64,000 nt of DNA from Sinorhizobium sojae CCBAU 05684 (GTDB lineage: Bacteria > Pseudomonadota > Alphaproteobacteria > Rhizobiales > Rhizobiaceae). The stretch lies in contig NZ_CP023068.1 of assembly GCF_002288525.1 (NCBI RefSeq), forward strand, positions 1,240,001 to 1,304,000. The letters are read 5' to 3'. Below the pieces are notes generated by a model. It searched no databases and was not told the origin of the DNA. It saw only the letters and a list, made by a program, of their open reading frames with translations. Positions 1-8,292 of the stretch are shown piece by piece; positions within the stretch are counted from its first letter, which is position 1, and each line of letters starts with the position of its first letter. Both the position numbers and the translations under genes were made by a program.

Positions 1-1
1 G

Positions 2-556
2 TTCGCAGATAGCACCCTCATTCAGTGGATGAGCGAGACGCGCATGCGCTTCTTCCCTCTTATTCGTGACGAGGAATGGGGTGCGCGCCTGCATCCCCTG
101 GATCTGGCCGTCAACAAGGTGATAGCAGCCTCAACCAGGAAGAAAGCGCGAGACTACATTGATCTACTCTCAATCGAAGAGAACCTTTCACCGCTCGGCC
201 CACTCTTAATCGCGGCGGCGGGCAAGCCACCGCATTTCTCTCCCGTCAAGACAATCGAAGAAATCCGAAGAAAAGCCCTGTCCGTCACTGACGATGAGTA
301 TCTGTCCGTGCGAGGCATCCCGCAAGACTGGACGCCGGCTTTCGTTCGACAAGCCATGTCGGAGGCTCTGGATCGCGCCGAAAGCTACGTCAGAAGCGCG
401 CCACCGGACATCGTCGGGCTCATTGCCCTCGACGCCGCTGGACGCGCCGTCGAAATCGACGACCATCGTCTACGAGGAATTACTCTTCGGCGTGCCACGA
501 ACGAGCCGGAGGTCATGCCCGATTTTCCGGAAGTCAGGCCGGATTGGAAGAGGTAG
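2..556 (+). CDS. AbiEii-like nucleotidyltransferase, 3' part (5' end outside window)
   Basis: The reading frame is open from base 2 and enters from outside the window, so the first ATG at 29 is probably internal. The visible part runs F-A-D-S-T-L-I-Q-W, then residues like the middle of AbiEii/AbiGii-type nucleotidyltransferases, including HPLDLAVNKVIA and KARDYIDLL, which lie after the catalytic region in that family. The catalytic N-terminal GS...D motif is not in the window. Such proteins are often toxins paired with an upstream antitoxin, but no partner can be seen here. The C-terminal roughly 90 residues are less typical. Family assignment is moderate and toxin function is inference only. 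Confidence 0.55.
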   Translation, partial: FADSTLIQWMSETRMRFFPLIRDEEWGARLHPLDLAVNKVIAASTRKKARDYIDLLSIEENLSPLGPLLIAAAGKPPHFSPVKTIEEIRRKALSVTDDEYLSVRGIPQDWTPAFVRQAMSEALDRAESYVRSAPPDIVGLIALDAAGRAVEIDDHRLRGITLRRATNEPEVMPDFPEVRPDWKR

Positions 557-681
557 ATAAAGACACGGTTCACGACAGCAGCCCGAAGGCGGCAAGTTGG
601 CAGCCAAGGCCATAGCAGCCGGTCACAATCCTGGCGCATCCGATGCCATGATTGCGGGGAGCAACGATCGCAAGACCGTTT

Positions 682-1245
682 TCACAAGAAACCATCTGTG
701 GTTTGGGCCGCCTGCACGGTGCCCTCCGTTACGCGCTCGAGCGCGAAGAAATAATGCCGGTCGTCTCCCTCGACTTGCATCACCCCCAGCACCCGATCGC
801 CGTCGATCTTGCGAAAATGATCTGCGACGGGTTTCCTGTCATAGACCATCGCCGCGCTCGTGGCGCCGCGGAAGGATATCGATCGCAAGGAGGCGACCGG
901 ACCTTTCGCCCGAAGATACCGCGCCAGGTGCGAGAACAGGTTTCGTGCGGCTTCGCTGCGCGCGAAGCGGTGGAAGCGGAGGGCGAGCCCGAGCGGAATG
1001 GGAGCCGGATCGATCGGCAAGAGCCGGTTCTCCCCTACCCTGAACAACAGCGCATCGGCGCGCCTGTCGGCGCGGAAGCGCTTGCCGTACCAGCCGAGAT
1101 TTTCGAGAACCCCATCCAGCGGGTGCCCGGTGGCGACACCGCTTCCCTGCCAGAGCCCGACCATTTCCCCGGTGGATACCGGCTGCAGCCCGTCGAAAAA
1201 GGCGAAGGCGGCGTCTTCGGAGGGGAAGGTTAGTCGTTCTCTCAT
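682..1245 (-). CDS. GXWXG / DUF4334 domain protein
   Basis: A 187-residue protein of unknown function. The N-terminal half (about residues 20-60) contains VSTGEMVGLWQGSG followed by LGWYGKRF, the pattern of the GXWXG domain; the C-terminal half (about 110-180), with YDRKPVADHFRKID and DRHYFFALER, matches DUF4334. The two domains normally occur together at about this length, so the protein looks complete. I chose the ATG at 1245 (MRERLTF) rather than an upstream start at 1299 because the family homology begins there. It stands alone, convergent with the gene before it, and no pathway is suggested by its neighbours. Confidence 0.75.
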   Translation of the reverse strand: MRERLTFPSEDAAFAFFDGLQPVSTGEMVGLWQGSGVATGHPLDGVLENLGWYGKRFRADRRADALLFRVGENRLLPIDPAPIPLGLALRFHRFARSEAARNLFSHLARYLRAKGPVASLRSISFRGATSAAMVYDRKPVADHFRKIDGDRVLGVMQVEGDDRHYFFALERVTEGTVQAAQTTDGFL

Positions 1246-1477
1246 GGCGGGCCTGATCCGGTAAGAGCTGCCTCCCCACCTACGGTTCGGCTTGTCCACT
1301 GATCAATCGGTCGCTGTAGCACTTTGAATTTCTGCATGCCTTTGCCCTTAAGTCGAGATCGATTTAAGGAGACATGCAGTAGCGATTTGAACCAACTTTC
1401 TTGGCCGTTCAACACTTTGCTATTGTTTTTCCCCTCCTTTTGCGCTTCCTACTCGCATTGGAGGAGACGAAAGCTGA

Positions 1478-2863
1478 ATGGAGGCAGTGCGAAGCACAAC
1501 CGACGCATCCATCGATCCGGAATTCGGGCCTTGGCTCGCCCAAGCTTCGATCCTGGTCGTCGACGACGAACCGGGAATGCGCAACTTTCTCATCCGGACA
1601 CTTGGACCACGCTGCAAGCGTATCGAGGAAGCAGCTGACACCGAGGAGGCTGCCCGCAAGCTCGACGCGCACCATTATGATGTCGTCATCCTCGACAACA
1701 TCATGCCGCGCAAGAACGGGCTGGAATGGCTCGCCGAACAGCGCGCGGTCGGTTTCTTCGCCGATGCCATTCTGATGACTGGCTACGCCGATCTCGATAC
1801 GGCGATCCAGGCGCTTCGCGCAGGCGTCGTGGATTTCGTCCTCAAGCCGTTCCGTTCGAACCAGATTCTCAATGCGGTGGCACGCTGCCTCGATCGAATT
1901 CGCCTTCAGCGCGAGAACTACGTTCTGCGACACGAGCTGAAGGCGACGTCCGACCATATCCTGCTGCGCGACCGCCTGATCGGCAAATCGGCGGCAATTG
2001 CCCGGGTACGCGAAACGATTGCCAGGGTCGCACCGCTGCCAACGTCCGTTCTGCTGACCGGCCAATCCGGCACCGGCAAGGAAGTGGCCGCCCGTTCGCT
2101 GCATGCGCTTTCGGATCGCGCTGCCAAATCCTTCGTGCCAGTGAATTGCAGCGCCATTCCGCCAGATATGATCGAGAGCGAGCTCTTCGGTCACTTGAAA
2201 GGTGCGTTCACGGGGGCGGCGCGCGAGCGGGAAGGCCTGTTCCTGCATGCCCAGGGCGGAACGCTTTTCCTCGATGAGATCGGCGAATTGCCGGCCGCCA
2301 CCCAGAGCAAGCTGCTGCGCGTTCTCGAGGACCGCAGAGTGCGTCCGGTCGGCTCGGAACGCGAAATACCAGTGGATCTCCGTTTCGTGTTTGCCACAAA
2401 TGCGGAACTCGAAAAAGAGGTCCAGGCGGGTCGCTTTCGCGCCGATCTCTTCTTCCGCATCAACGTCATGCAGATCCATTTGCCGCCACTGAAGGAGCGT
2501 GATGGCGATACACTCGAACTTGCCGATCTCTTCATGATGAAACTCGCCCGCCAGCTTGGCATGCCGCCGGTCCCGATCGATGAACAAACGCGCCGCGCGC
2601 TCGCCGCTTATGACTGGCCGGGAAATGTGCGCGAGTTGAGAAACCTGATCGAGCGGACCTTGATTCTCGGGCGGTTTCCGGATGGGTTCGGCATTTCGCT
2701 CAGCCGACAGTCAAATGCCGGCGACACGACACTCTCAGAGATCGAACGCCGGCATATCCTCGCCGTCCTTGCCGGTTGCTCCGGCCAGCGCGATGAAGCG
2801 GCGCGGCTTCTCGGCATTTCCCGTAAGACGATTGATCGCAAGCTGGCGAGTTGGAATGGCTGA
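1478..2863 (+). CDS. Sigma-54-dependent response regulator (NtrC/DctD class)
   Basis: A 461-residue transcriptional activator with the three classical domains. The receiver (about 20-140) has an acidic pair in VVDDE, the phospho-acceptor Asp73 in VVILDNIMP and the conserved Lys in LKPF. The AAA+ domain (about 165-390) has Walker A GQSGTGKE, the sigma-54-contacting GAFTGA loop and Walker B GGTLFLDEIGE. A Fis-type helix-turn-helix closes the protein (EAARLLGISRKTIDRKL). All residues needed for phosphorylation-controlled open-complex formation at sigma-54 promoters are present. It overlaps the kinase gene by 8 bases. Its likely target is the sigma-54 promoter at 4968, whose upstream dyads could be its binding sites; that link is inferred from position. 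Confidence 0.93.
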   Translation: MEAVRSTTDASIDPEFGPWLAQASILVVDDEPGMRNFLIRTLGPRCKRIEEAADTEEAARKLDAHHYDVVILDNIMPRKNGLEWLAEQRAVGFFADAILMTGYADLDTAIQALRAGVVDFVLKPFRSNQILNAVARCLDRIRLQRENYVLRHELKATSDHILLRDRLIGKSAAIARVRETIARVAPLPTSVLLTGQSGTGKEVAARSLHALSDRAAKSFVPVNCSAIPPDMIESELFGHLKGAFTGAAREREGLFLHAQGGTLFLDEIGELPAATQSKLLRVLEDRRVRPVGSEREIPVDLRFVFATNAELEKEVQAGRFRADLFFRINVMQIHLPPLKERDGDTLELADLFMMKLARQLGMPPVPIDEQTRRALAAYDWPGNVRELRNLIERTLILGRFPDGFGISLSRQSNAGDTTLSEIERRHILAVLAGCSGQRDEAARLLGISRKTIDRKLASWNG

Positions 2864-4877
2864 CCCTGTGGACCTGGTCGCCGGTCCCCCTGCCCGTTCT
2901 GTGCGATACCGACTGCTCGCAATCGCACTCCTGCCGATGCTGGTCTTCCTGCCGATCCTGCTCGGCGTGACGGTCTATCGTTGGGACGCGAAATTCGATG
3001 ACGCGTTGATCTCCAAGGTCAATGGCGACCTAACGATCGCCCATCAATATCTCGCCCGAATACTTGAGAACACCGGCGAGCATATAACCGCGCTGGGTGG
3101 ATCGGTCCGCTTCCGCGATGTTGTGACCAAGGGGCGGCCCACGGCGCTGATGGAATTTCTGAGCGACAGCAGGGAGCGGCTCAATCTCGACTTCCTCTAT
3201 ATCGTCGGCCCGGACGGGACCTTGCTGACGTCCAGCTCCGAGGAAACGGCAACGCGGCTTCGCACCGATTGGCCGATCATTCGCGCGGCTATCGAGGGCC
3301 GGCCGGCGACCGCAATCGACATCTTCGATCCCGAAGACCTGCGGCGCCTGTCGCCGGCGCTTGCCGAGCGAGCCAGGCTGGCGCTCGTGCCAACGCCGAA
3401 TGCCGTGCCAACCGACAAGAATGAGGAAAGCCGCGGCATGGTGGTGCAAAGTGCGAGCCCGATTTTACTCGCCGACGGCAGCCGCGCCATCCTCGTCGGC
3501 GGCACGCTGCTAAATCAGAATCTTCTGTTCATCGACACGATCAACGATCTCGTCTACCGCGAGGCGAGCCTGCCCGAGGGCAGCCAAGGCACAGCGACGT
3601 TGTTTCTCGACGATGTCCGCATCAGCACCAATGTCCGCCTCTTCGAAGGGCGTCGGGCGCTTGGTACGCGTGTCTCCGCCGCCGTCCGCTCTGCCGTTCT
3701 GGATGATGGCAGGACTTGGCTCGACAGCGCCTTCGTCGTCAGCGACTGGTACATCTCGGCCTATGAACCGATCGTCGACAGCTATGGCAAGCGGGTTGGC
3801 ATGCTCTATGTCGGATTCCTGGAGGCGCCGTTCACGGCCGCAAAATACCAGACCGTCTTCACCGTCGCCCTCGCTTTTCTAGCAGTCGCCGCAGCAAGCG
3901 TGCCGATCTTCCTCCGATGGGCACGGGCGATCTTTGAACCCCTGGAACGCGTCAATCTCACGATCCGAAAGGTAGACACCGGCGACCTCGGTGCTCGCAC
4001 CGGTCGAGTCGATAGTCACGACGAGATCGGGCGCGTGGCGGTCCATCTCGACCACTTGCTCGACCAGCTGCAGCAGCGTGACAAGGAGCTCAGATCGTGG
4101 AACGAGGAGCTCAATGCGCGCGTCGATGAGCGGACGCGCGAGTTGCAGCTCGCCAATCACAAGCTCGAGGCCACCACAAAGCAGCTGATCATGTCCGAGA
4201 AGCTCGCGGCGATCGGCGAGATCACGGCCGGTGTTGCGCACGAAATCAACAACCCCATCGCCGTGATGCAGGGAAATCTCGAGGTGATCCGTTCTGTCGT
4301 TGGCGAGAAGGCCGAATTGGCGAAGACCGAATTCCGGTTGCTCGACGAACAAATCCACCGCATCAGCCAGATCGTCACCAAGCTCCTGCAATTTGCCCGG
4401 CCGGAGGAATTCGCGGGCGTGCTGGAGCGCCATGCGCCGGGCAATGTTATCGCCGACTGCCTGCCGCTCGTCCAACACCTGCTCGCCAGGGGCGTCATCG
4501 AGGTCAGAAGCGAAAACACTGCTTCCCGCCTTGTCTCGATGAACCGGACGGAACTGCAACAGGTGATCGTCAACCTCGTCGTCAATGCTATCCATGCGAT
4601 GCCGGACGGCGGAGTCCTGTCGCTCCTGACCCACGACAGAGAGTGGGAGCGACGCTCCGGTGTGGAAATCGTCGTTGCCGATACCGGTATCGGGATGGCT
4701 GAAGATATTGCCGCAAAGGTCTTTGATCCGTTCTTCACCACCAAGCGCCAGGAAGGCACCGGGCTCGGTCTTTCGATCAGCCAGATGCTGATTAGGCGAC
4801 AGGGCGGAACCATCTCCCTCCGTAGCCGCCCTGGAGAGGGCGCGGCCTTTACGATCTGGCTTCCCGAAGCAGCCTGA
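2856..4877 (+). CDS. Cache-type sensor histidine kinase
   Basis: A 673-residue membrane sensor kinase. The first transmembrane helix is near residues 18-41, followed by a large periplasmic region of about 285 residues resembling a Cache ligand-binding module (LDFLYIVGPDGTLL and GMLYVGFLE are typical strands). A second helix lies near 330-352, then HAMP and a coiled coil. The H-box is GVAHEINNPIA with phospho-acceptor His462, followed by the N-box NLVVNAIHAM and glycine boxes DTGIGM and GTGLGLSIS. The start at 2856 overlaps the regulator stop; a longer upstream frame would overlap it by 180 bases and is unlikely. It presumably phosphorylates the preceding regulator; the ligand is probably a small organic acid, judging from the transporter downstream. 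Confidence 0.9.
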   Translation: MADPVDLVAGPPARSVRYRLLAIALLPMLVFLPILLGVTVYRWDAKFDDALISKVNGDLTIAHQYLARILENTGEHITALGGSVRFRDVVTKGRPTALMEFLSDSRERLNLDFLYIVGPDGTLLTSSSEETATRLRTDWPIIRAAIEGRPATAIDIFDPEDLRRLSPALAERARLALVPTPNAVPTDKNEESRGMVVQSASPILLADGSRAILVGGTLLNQNLLFIDTINDLVYREASLPEGSQGTATLFLDDVRISTNVRLFEGRRALGTRVSAAVRSAVLDDGRTWLDSAFVVSDWYISAYEPIVDSYGKRVGMLYVGFLEAPFTAAKYQTVFTVALAFLAVAAASVPIFLRWARAIFEPLERVNLTIRKVDTGDLGARTGRVDSHDEIGRVAVHLDHLLDQLQQRDKELRSWNEELNARVDERTRELQLANHKLEATTKQLIMSEKLAAIGEITAGVAHEINNPIAVMQGNLEVIRSVVGEKAELAKTEFRLLDEQIHRISQIVTKLLQFARPEEFAGVLERHAPGNVIADCLPLVQHLLARGVIEVRSENTASRLVSMNRTELQQVIVNLVVNAIHAMPDGGVLSLLTHDREWERRSGVEIVVADTGIGMAEDIAAKVFDPFFTTKRQEGTGLGLSISQMLIRRQGGTISLRSRPGEGAAFTIWLPEAA

Positions 4878-4879
4878 AC

Positions 4880-4914
4880 GGACATTTTGTCCAGGGCGAA
4901 TGGACAATTTGTCT
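4880..4914 (+). promoter_or_regulatory. Two tandem dyads, probable activator sites (UAS)
   Basis: GGACATTTTGTCC (4880-4892) and GGACAATTTGTC (4902-4913) are two near-identical dyads whose centres lie about two helical turns apart. They sit roughly 60-90 bases upstream of the sigma-54 promoter at 4968, the usual place for enhancer sites of NtrC-class activators. They are the best candidates for binding by the response regulator encoded just upstream. Confidence 0.75.
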
Positions 4915-4967
4915 GGGCGCAGTGCACTCGGACGGCCTAATCCCTTGAGATCACACGCGATATCGCT

Positions 4968-4984
4968 TGGCACGATGGTTGCAG
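4968..4984 (+). promoter_or_regulatory. Sigma-54 (-24/-12) promoter
   Basis: TGGCACGATGGTTGCAG matches the RpoN consensus TGGCAC-N5-TTGCW exactly. It lies about 145 bases before the transporter start, on the same strand, behind the two dyads at 4880-4913 and a gene for a GAFTGA-containing activator. A leader of about 130 bases would follow. Confidence 0.9.
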
Positions 4985-5129
4985 TGCCTCCGCCGGAGGG
5001 AGCTTCGGCGTCGGCCGCCGTGATTGCGGCATGTGGCTGTCGGCGGGTGAGCGGCGGAGGAGCCGCAAGCATCGACGTGCCTTCCTCCAAATTCATTGAG
5101 ATCCATCTGGATCGACGCGGAGGAGCATT

Positions 5130-6782
5130 ATGACTATATCGACGGACACTTTGCCCGGTTCCTATTCCGGCGGCATTCTCGACCGGGAGCGGATCATCGC
5201 CCGGCCCGGTTTCAATCGCTGGCTGGTTCCACCGGCAGCGCTCGCCATTCATCTGTGTATCGGAATGGCCTACGGCTTCAGCGTCTTCTGGCTACCGCTG
5301 TCGAAATCGATCGGCATCAATCATCCGGTCGCCTGCGCCGACCTCAATCTCATCACCGCTCTGTTCACTACAAGTTGCGACTGGCGTGTTGCCGATCTCG
5401 GCTGGATCTACACGCTGTTCTTCGTGCTTCTCGGATCGTCGGCGGCGCTGTGGGGTGGATGGCTTGAGCGTGCCGGTCCACGCAAGGCCGGTTTCGTCTC
5501 CGCTCTCTGCTGGTGCGGCGGTATCTTGACAGCGGCAATCGGCGTCAAGACACACCAATTGTGGCTTATGTGGGTGGGAGCCGGCGTCATTGGTGGCGTT
5601 GGCCTGGGACTCGGTTATATCTCGCCGGTATCGACATTGATCAAATGGTTTCCCGACCGCCGCGGCATGGCGACCGGAATGGCCATCATGGGCTTTGGCG
5701 GCGGGGCCATGATCGGCGCGCCGCTCGCGGACATGCTGATGACCTACTTCAAGACGCCCGATTCCGTCGGCGTCTGGCAGACCTTTCTCGTCATGGCCGC
5801 GATCTACTTCGTCTTCATGATGGGCGGCGCCTTCGGCTATCGTATACCGCCGGCCGGCTGGCGTCCGGATGGCTGGACGCCGCCGGCAGCGGCCAAGACG
5901 ACGATGATCACTGCCCGCCACGTGCACCTGCGCGATGCCCACAAGACCAAGCAGTTCTGGCTGATCTGGGCCGTGCTCTGCCTCAACGTTTCGGCCGGCA
6001 TCGGCGTGATCGGCATGGCGTCCCCCATGCTCCAGGAAATCTTCGGAGGCCGGTTGATCGGCCAGCCCGACCTCACTTTCACGCAACTCGACGACACGCA
6101 GAAAGCCGCGATAGCAGCCATCGCCGCCGGCTTCGCCGGCCTACTCTCGCTATTCAACATCGGCGGTCGCTTCTTCTGGGCATCACTCTCGGACAAGATC
6201 GGCCGAAAAACCACCTATTACGCGTTCTTCGTCCTCGGCATCGTCCTCTATGCGCTGGCGCCGACCGCCGCGCACATGGGCAGCCAAGTGCTGTTCGTCG
6301 CGATCCTCTGCGTCATACTCTCCATGTATGGCGGTGGCTTTGCCACCGTTCCCGCCTATCTAGCCGATATATTTGGGACACAGTTCGTCGGCGCCATCCA
6401 TGGGCGGCTGCTGACCGCCTGGGCCACGGCGGGAATTATCGGTCCGGTCGTGGTCAACTACATCCGCGAGTTTCAGATTGCTGCCGGCATTCCCCGTGAG
6501 CAGGTCTATGATTTCACGATGTATATTCTCGCAGCCATGCTGGCGCTCGGACTGATCGCAAATGCGTTGGTTCGCCCGCTTCCGGAAAAATGGTTTATGA
6601 AACAGGAGGAAGTTTCGGCACTGCAGGCGAAAACCGCCACCATTCAGTCAGGGCCGACTGGCTCGTTCGGTATCGGTCGAGGCGGACTGGACGGCCAGGC
6701 TTTGCTGGCCTGGGCCGTGGTTGTGATCCCGATTCTCTGGGGCGTCTGGATGACCTTGCAAAAGACGGCCGCTCTCTTCTGA
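5130..6782 (+). CDS. OFA-family MFS transporter (oxalate/formate antiporter-like)
   Basis: A 550-residue major facilitator protein with about 12 hydrophobic helices. The N-terminal part (GMAYGFSVFWLPLSKSIG) and WFPDRRGMATGMAIMGFGGGAMIGAPL are typical of the OFA group, which includes the oxalate:formate antiporter and related monocarboxylate carriers; GRFFWASLSDKIGRK is the second-half loop motif. It is longer than most members because of an insert in the first periplasmic loop (about residues 65-85) and an extended C-terminus. The substrate cannot be read from sequence. Expression is probably switched by the upstream two-component pair through the sigma-54 promoter at 4968. A GAGGAG site lies just ahead of the ATG. 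Confidence 0.88.
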   Translation: MTISTDTLPGSYSGGILDRERIIARPGFNRWLVPPAALAIHLCIGMAYGFSVFWLPLSKSIGINHPVACADLNLITALFTTSCDWRVADLGWIYTLFFVLLGSSAALWGGWLERAGPRKAGFVSALCWCGGILTAAIGVKTHQLWLMWVGAGVIGGVGLGLGYISPVSTLIKWFPDRRGMATGMAIMGFGGGAMIGAPLADMLMTYFKTPDSVGVWQTFLVMAAIYFVFMMGGAFGYRIPPAGWRPDGWTPPAAAKTTMITARHVHLRDAHKTKQFWLIWAVLCLNVSAGIGVIGMASPMLQEIFGGRLIGQPDLTFTQLDDTQKAAIAAIAAGFAGLLSLFNIGGRFFWASLSDKIGRKTTYYAFFVLGIVLYALAPTAAHMGSQVLFVAILCVILSMYGGGFATVPAYLADIFGTQFVGAIHGRLLTAWATAGIIGPVVVNYIREFQIAAGIPREQVYDFTMYILAAMLALGLIANALVRPLPEKWFMKQEEVSALQAKTATIQSGPTGSFGIGRGGLDGQALLAWAVVVIPILWGVWMTLQKTAALF

Positions 6783-6793
6783 GTGATTATGGA

Positions 6794-6828
6794 GCGACGA
6801 CCCTCCGAGTTTCCGCTGGGGTCGTCGC
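6794..6828 (+). terminator. Hairpin after the MFS gene
   Basis: GCGACGACCC (6794-6803) pairs perfectly with GGGTCGTCGC (6819-6828) across a 15-base loop, 12 bases after the transporter stop. No clear T-run follows, so it could be a weak terminator or a 3'-end stabilising hairpin. Confidence 0.55.
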
Positions 6829-6877
6829 CGATGCGGCTAGACTATGTTGATGTGTCCCCGCACACTCAAGAGCATTA

Positions 6878-7440
6878 ATGCCTCGACGACACACGCGGGG
6901 TAATAGTGGTGGCTCAAAAAGCTCGGCGAAGGCGTTGTCCAATATTCTGTCATCGACAGTAACTAGCGACCTGAGCAGCGATAACATGTTGCAGGCAGTT
7001 CGGGCTCATCTCGGAATGGACGTAGCGTTCGTCTCTGAGTTCATCGAAGGGGAGCGCGTTTTTCGTCACGTGGACGCGGCTACAGAGACCGCGCCGATCA
7101 AGGTGGGCGACTCCAGCCCGCTGGCTATTGCCAAAGAGTAGTGGATGGTCGCTTGCCTCAACTGATCCCGGACACCGGCACCGTCCAGGAGGCCGCTGAG
7201 CTACCGGTCACTCGTTCAATGCCCGTCGGAGCGCATTTGAGCATCCCTATCGAGCCCATGGCCGCATTTACGGCACCTTCTGTTGCTACAGCTTCTCGGC
7301 TGACGAGTCGCTCAACGCGATCTTCAGGTGATGCGGGCCTTCGCCCAACTTGCGGCCTCGCTGATCGACCGCGAACTGGAAGCAGGCAGGGACCGCGAAG
7401 CGCGGCGGCAGCGGATCGATCACGTAGGAAGCGGGCTGAC
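6878..7440 (+). pseudogene. Broken GAF(-EAL) signalling protein, N-terminal remnant
   Basis: A GAF-domain sequence can be followed through several frames: an N-terminal piece from 6878 (MLQAVRAHLGMDVAFVSEF) stops at a TAG at 7139-7141; the next piece (DGRLPQLIPDTGTVQEAAEL) is one frame over; then RIYGTFCCYSFSADESLN from 7263; then LQVMRAFAQLAASLIDREL from about 7325. The order matches the GAF module that precedes EAL in cyclic-di-GMP phosphodiesterases, and the text after it (RRQRIDHV) resembles the GAF-EAL linker. The EAL domain is absent: homology ends where an IS66-like relic begins on the other strand. Clearly non-functional. Confidence 0.7.
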
Positions 7441-7454
7441 GATGCCACGGGTTT

Positions 7455-7634
7455 CCGCAGCAGGTTGCCGTTCATCCCGAGTTCAAGCGCAACTCTCGAT
7501 GCCGCGCCGGCCTCAAGACAGGCAGTGACGAGTCGATCCTTCGATTCTGGATCAAACCCGTCCCAACCCATAAGCCTCACACGCAGTTTCTGATCTTCTT
7601 CCGCGACTTGGTGCCCACCTTTTTTGGTGAACAC
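7455..7634 (-). pseudogene. IS66-type TnpA remnant
   Basis: The minus strand encodes about 58 residues (including RLMGWDGFDPESKDRLV and ALELGMNGNLLRK) resembling the N-terminal helix-turn-helix part of IS66-family TnpA accessory proteins. Homology stops after LLRK, where a conserved Trp is replaced by Pro and the frame continues as unrelated sequence. No tnpB or tnpC is nearby. It abuts the truncated GAF pseudogene, so an old IS66 insertion or deletion scar is likely. Confidence 0.5.
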
Positions 7635-7674
7635 CCCAGCTTCGCCGCCTCAACGCGATACACGATTTGGGGCA

Positions 7675-8100
7675 TCACTTCGGAGAAACGATTCCACGAT
7701 AGTACTGGCCCTCACCCGGGGCGTATGGCGGGTAAGGACTGCGGTTTACGCTCCGGTCAGCGATACTGCCCGTTGCCAAGGGATCCACGCCCGGCACTCC
7801 GTCGGCAGCCGGCGGTCTACGGACCGGAGTGTCGACTCCAGTGTAATACCGGCCCTCACCCGGGATGAATCGAGGAAGAGCTTCGCTCCGCTGATCGATG
7901 CTACCCGTTGGCATCCGGTCTACGCTCCGGACCTCGTCGCCGGTTGGCGTTGTAAGAACAGGCGGCCGCGACAGGATCGGCTCAGTCGACGTAGCGTGGG
8001 GGTCGATGCCCTCGTAATAGCCGTTCGCAAATGTCGGTCCAGCAGCGAATGCGGACAAAAGGACAAATGCGGGGACTGACGTCTTCAGACAAACTCTCAT
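7675..8100 (-). CDS. Secreted protein with YYxG / TGSI...PGEG tandem repeats
   Basis: A 141-residue protein of unknown function. It starts at the ATG at 8100 behind AGGAG; a TTG six bases upstream is less likely. A signal peptide (MRVCLKTSVPAFVLLSAFAAG) is followed by a proline- and glycine-rich mature part with three YYxG(I/V) motifs (YYEGID, YYTGVD, YYRGIV). Two units share the pattern TGSI-x-x-R-S ... PGEG-x-YYxG; at the DNA level GGCCCTCACCCGGG recurs at 7707 and 7851, a period of 144 bases (48 codons). No enzyme motif is present. A small periplasmic or surface protein is the most that can be said. Confidence 0.7.
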   Translation of the reverse strand: MRVCLKTSVPAFVLLSAFAAGPTFANGYYEGIDPHATSTEPILSRPPVLTTPTGDEVRSVDRMPTGSIDQRSEALPRFIPGEGRYYTGVDTPVRRPPAADGVPGVDPLATGSIADRSVNRSPYPPYAPGEGQYYRGIVSPK

Positions 8101-8292
8101 ATCCAAACTCCTCTTTACTCCCCTTCTCTTCTTTCACTCCTTTCTGCAGCACCCGGCCCCACCCATACGGCCCTTTCCAGCCGTCTTGGGATAACGCCTT
8201 CTATAGCGCTAGGTTGGGTCACATTTACTCACTCAAGCGTGAGGTGGATCACACAGCTATGACGCCGTTAGCGTGAGAGCCGGTAGGGGTGT

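Noticed and set aside
1395..1435. TTGGCC...TTTGCT as a possible second sigma-54 promoter before the response regulator
   Set aside because: Spacing between the GG and GC elements is four bases too long for RpoN.
2682..2855. Upstream extension of the histidine kinase
   Set aside because: It would overlap the response regulator's C-terminal helix-turn-helix by 180 bases; the ATG at 2856 gives the usual short overlap and a normal N-terminal membrane helix.
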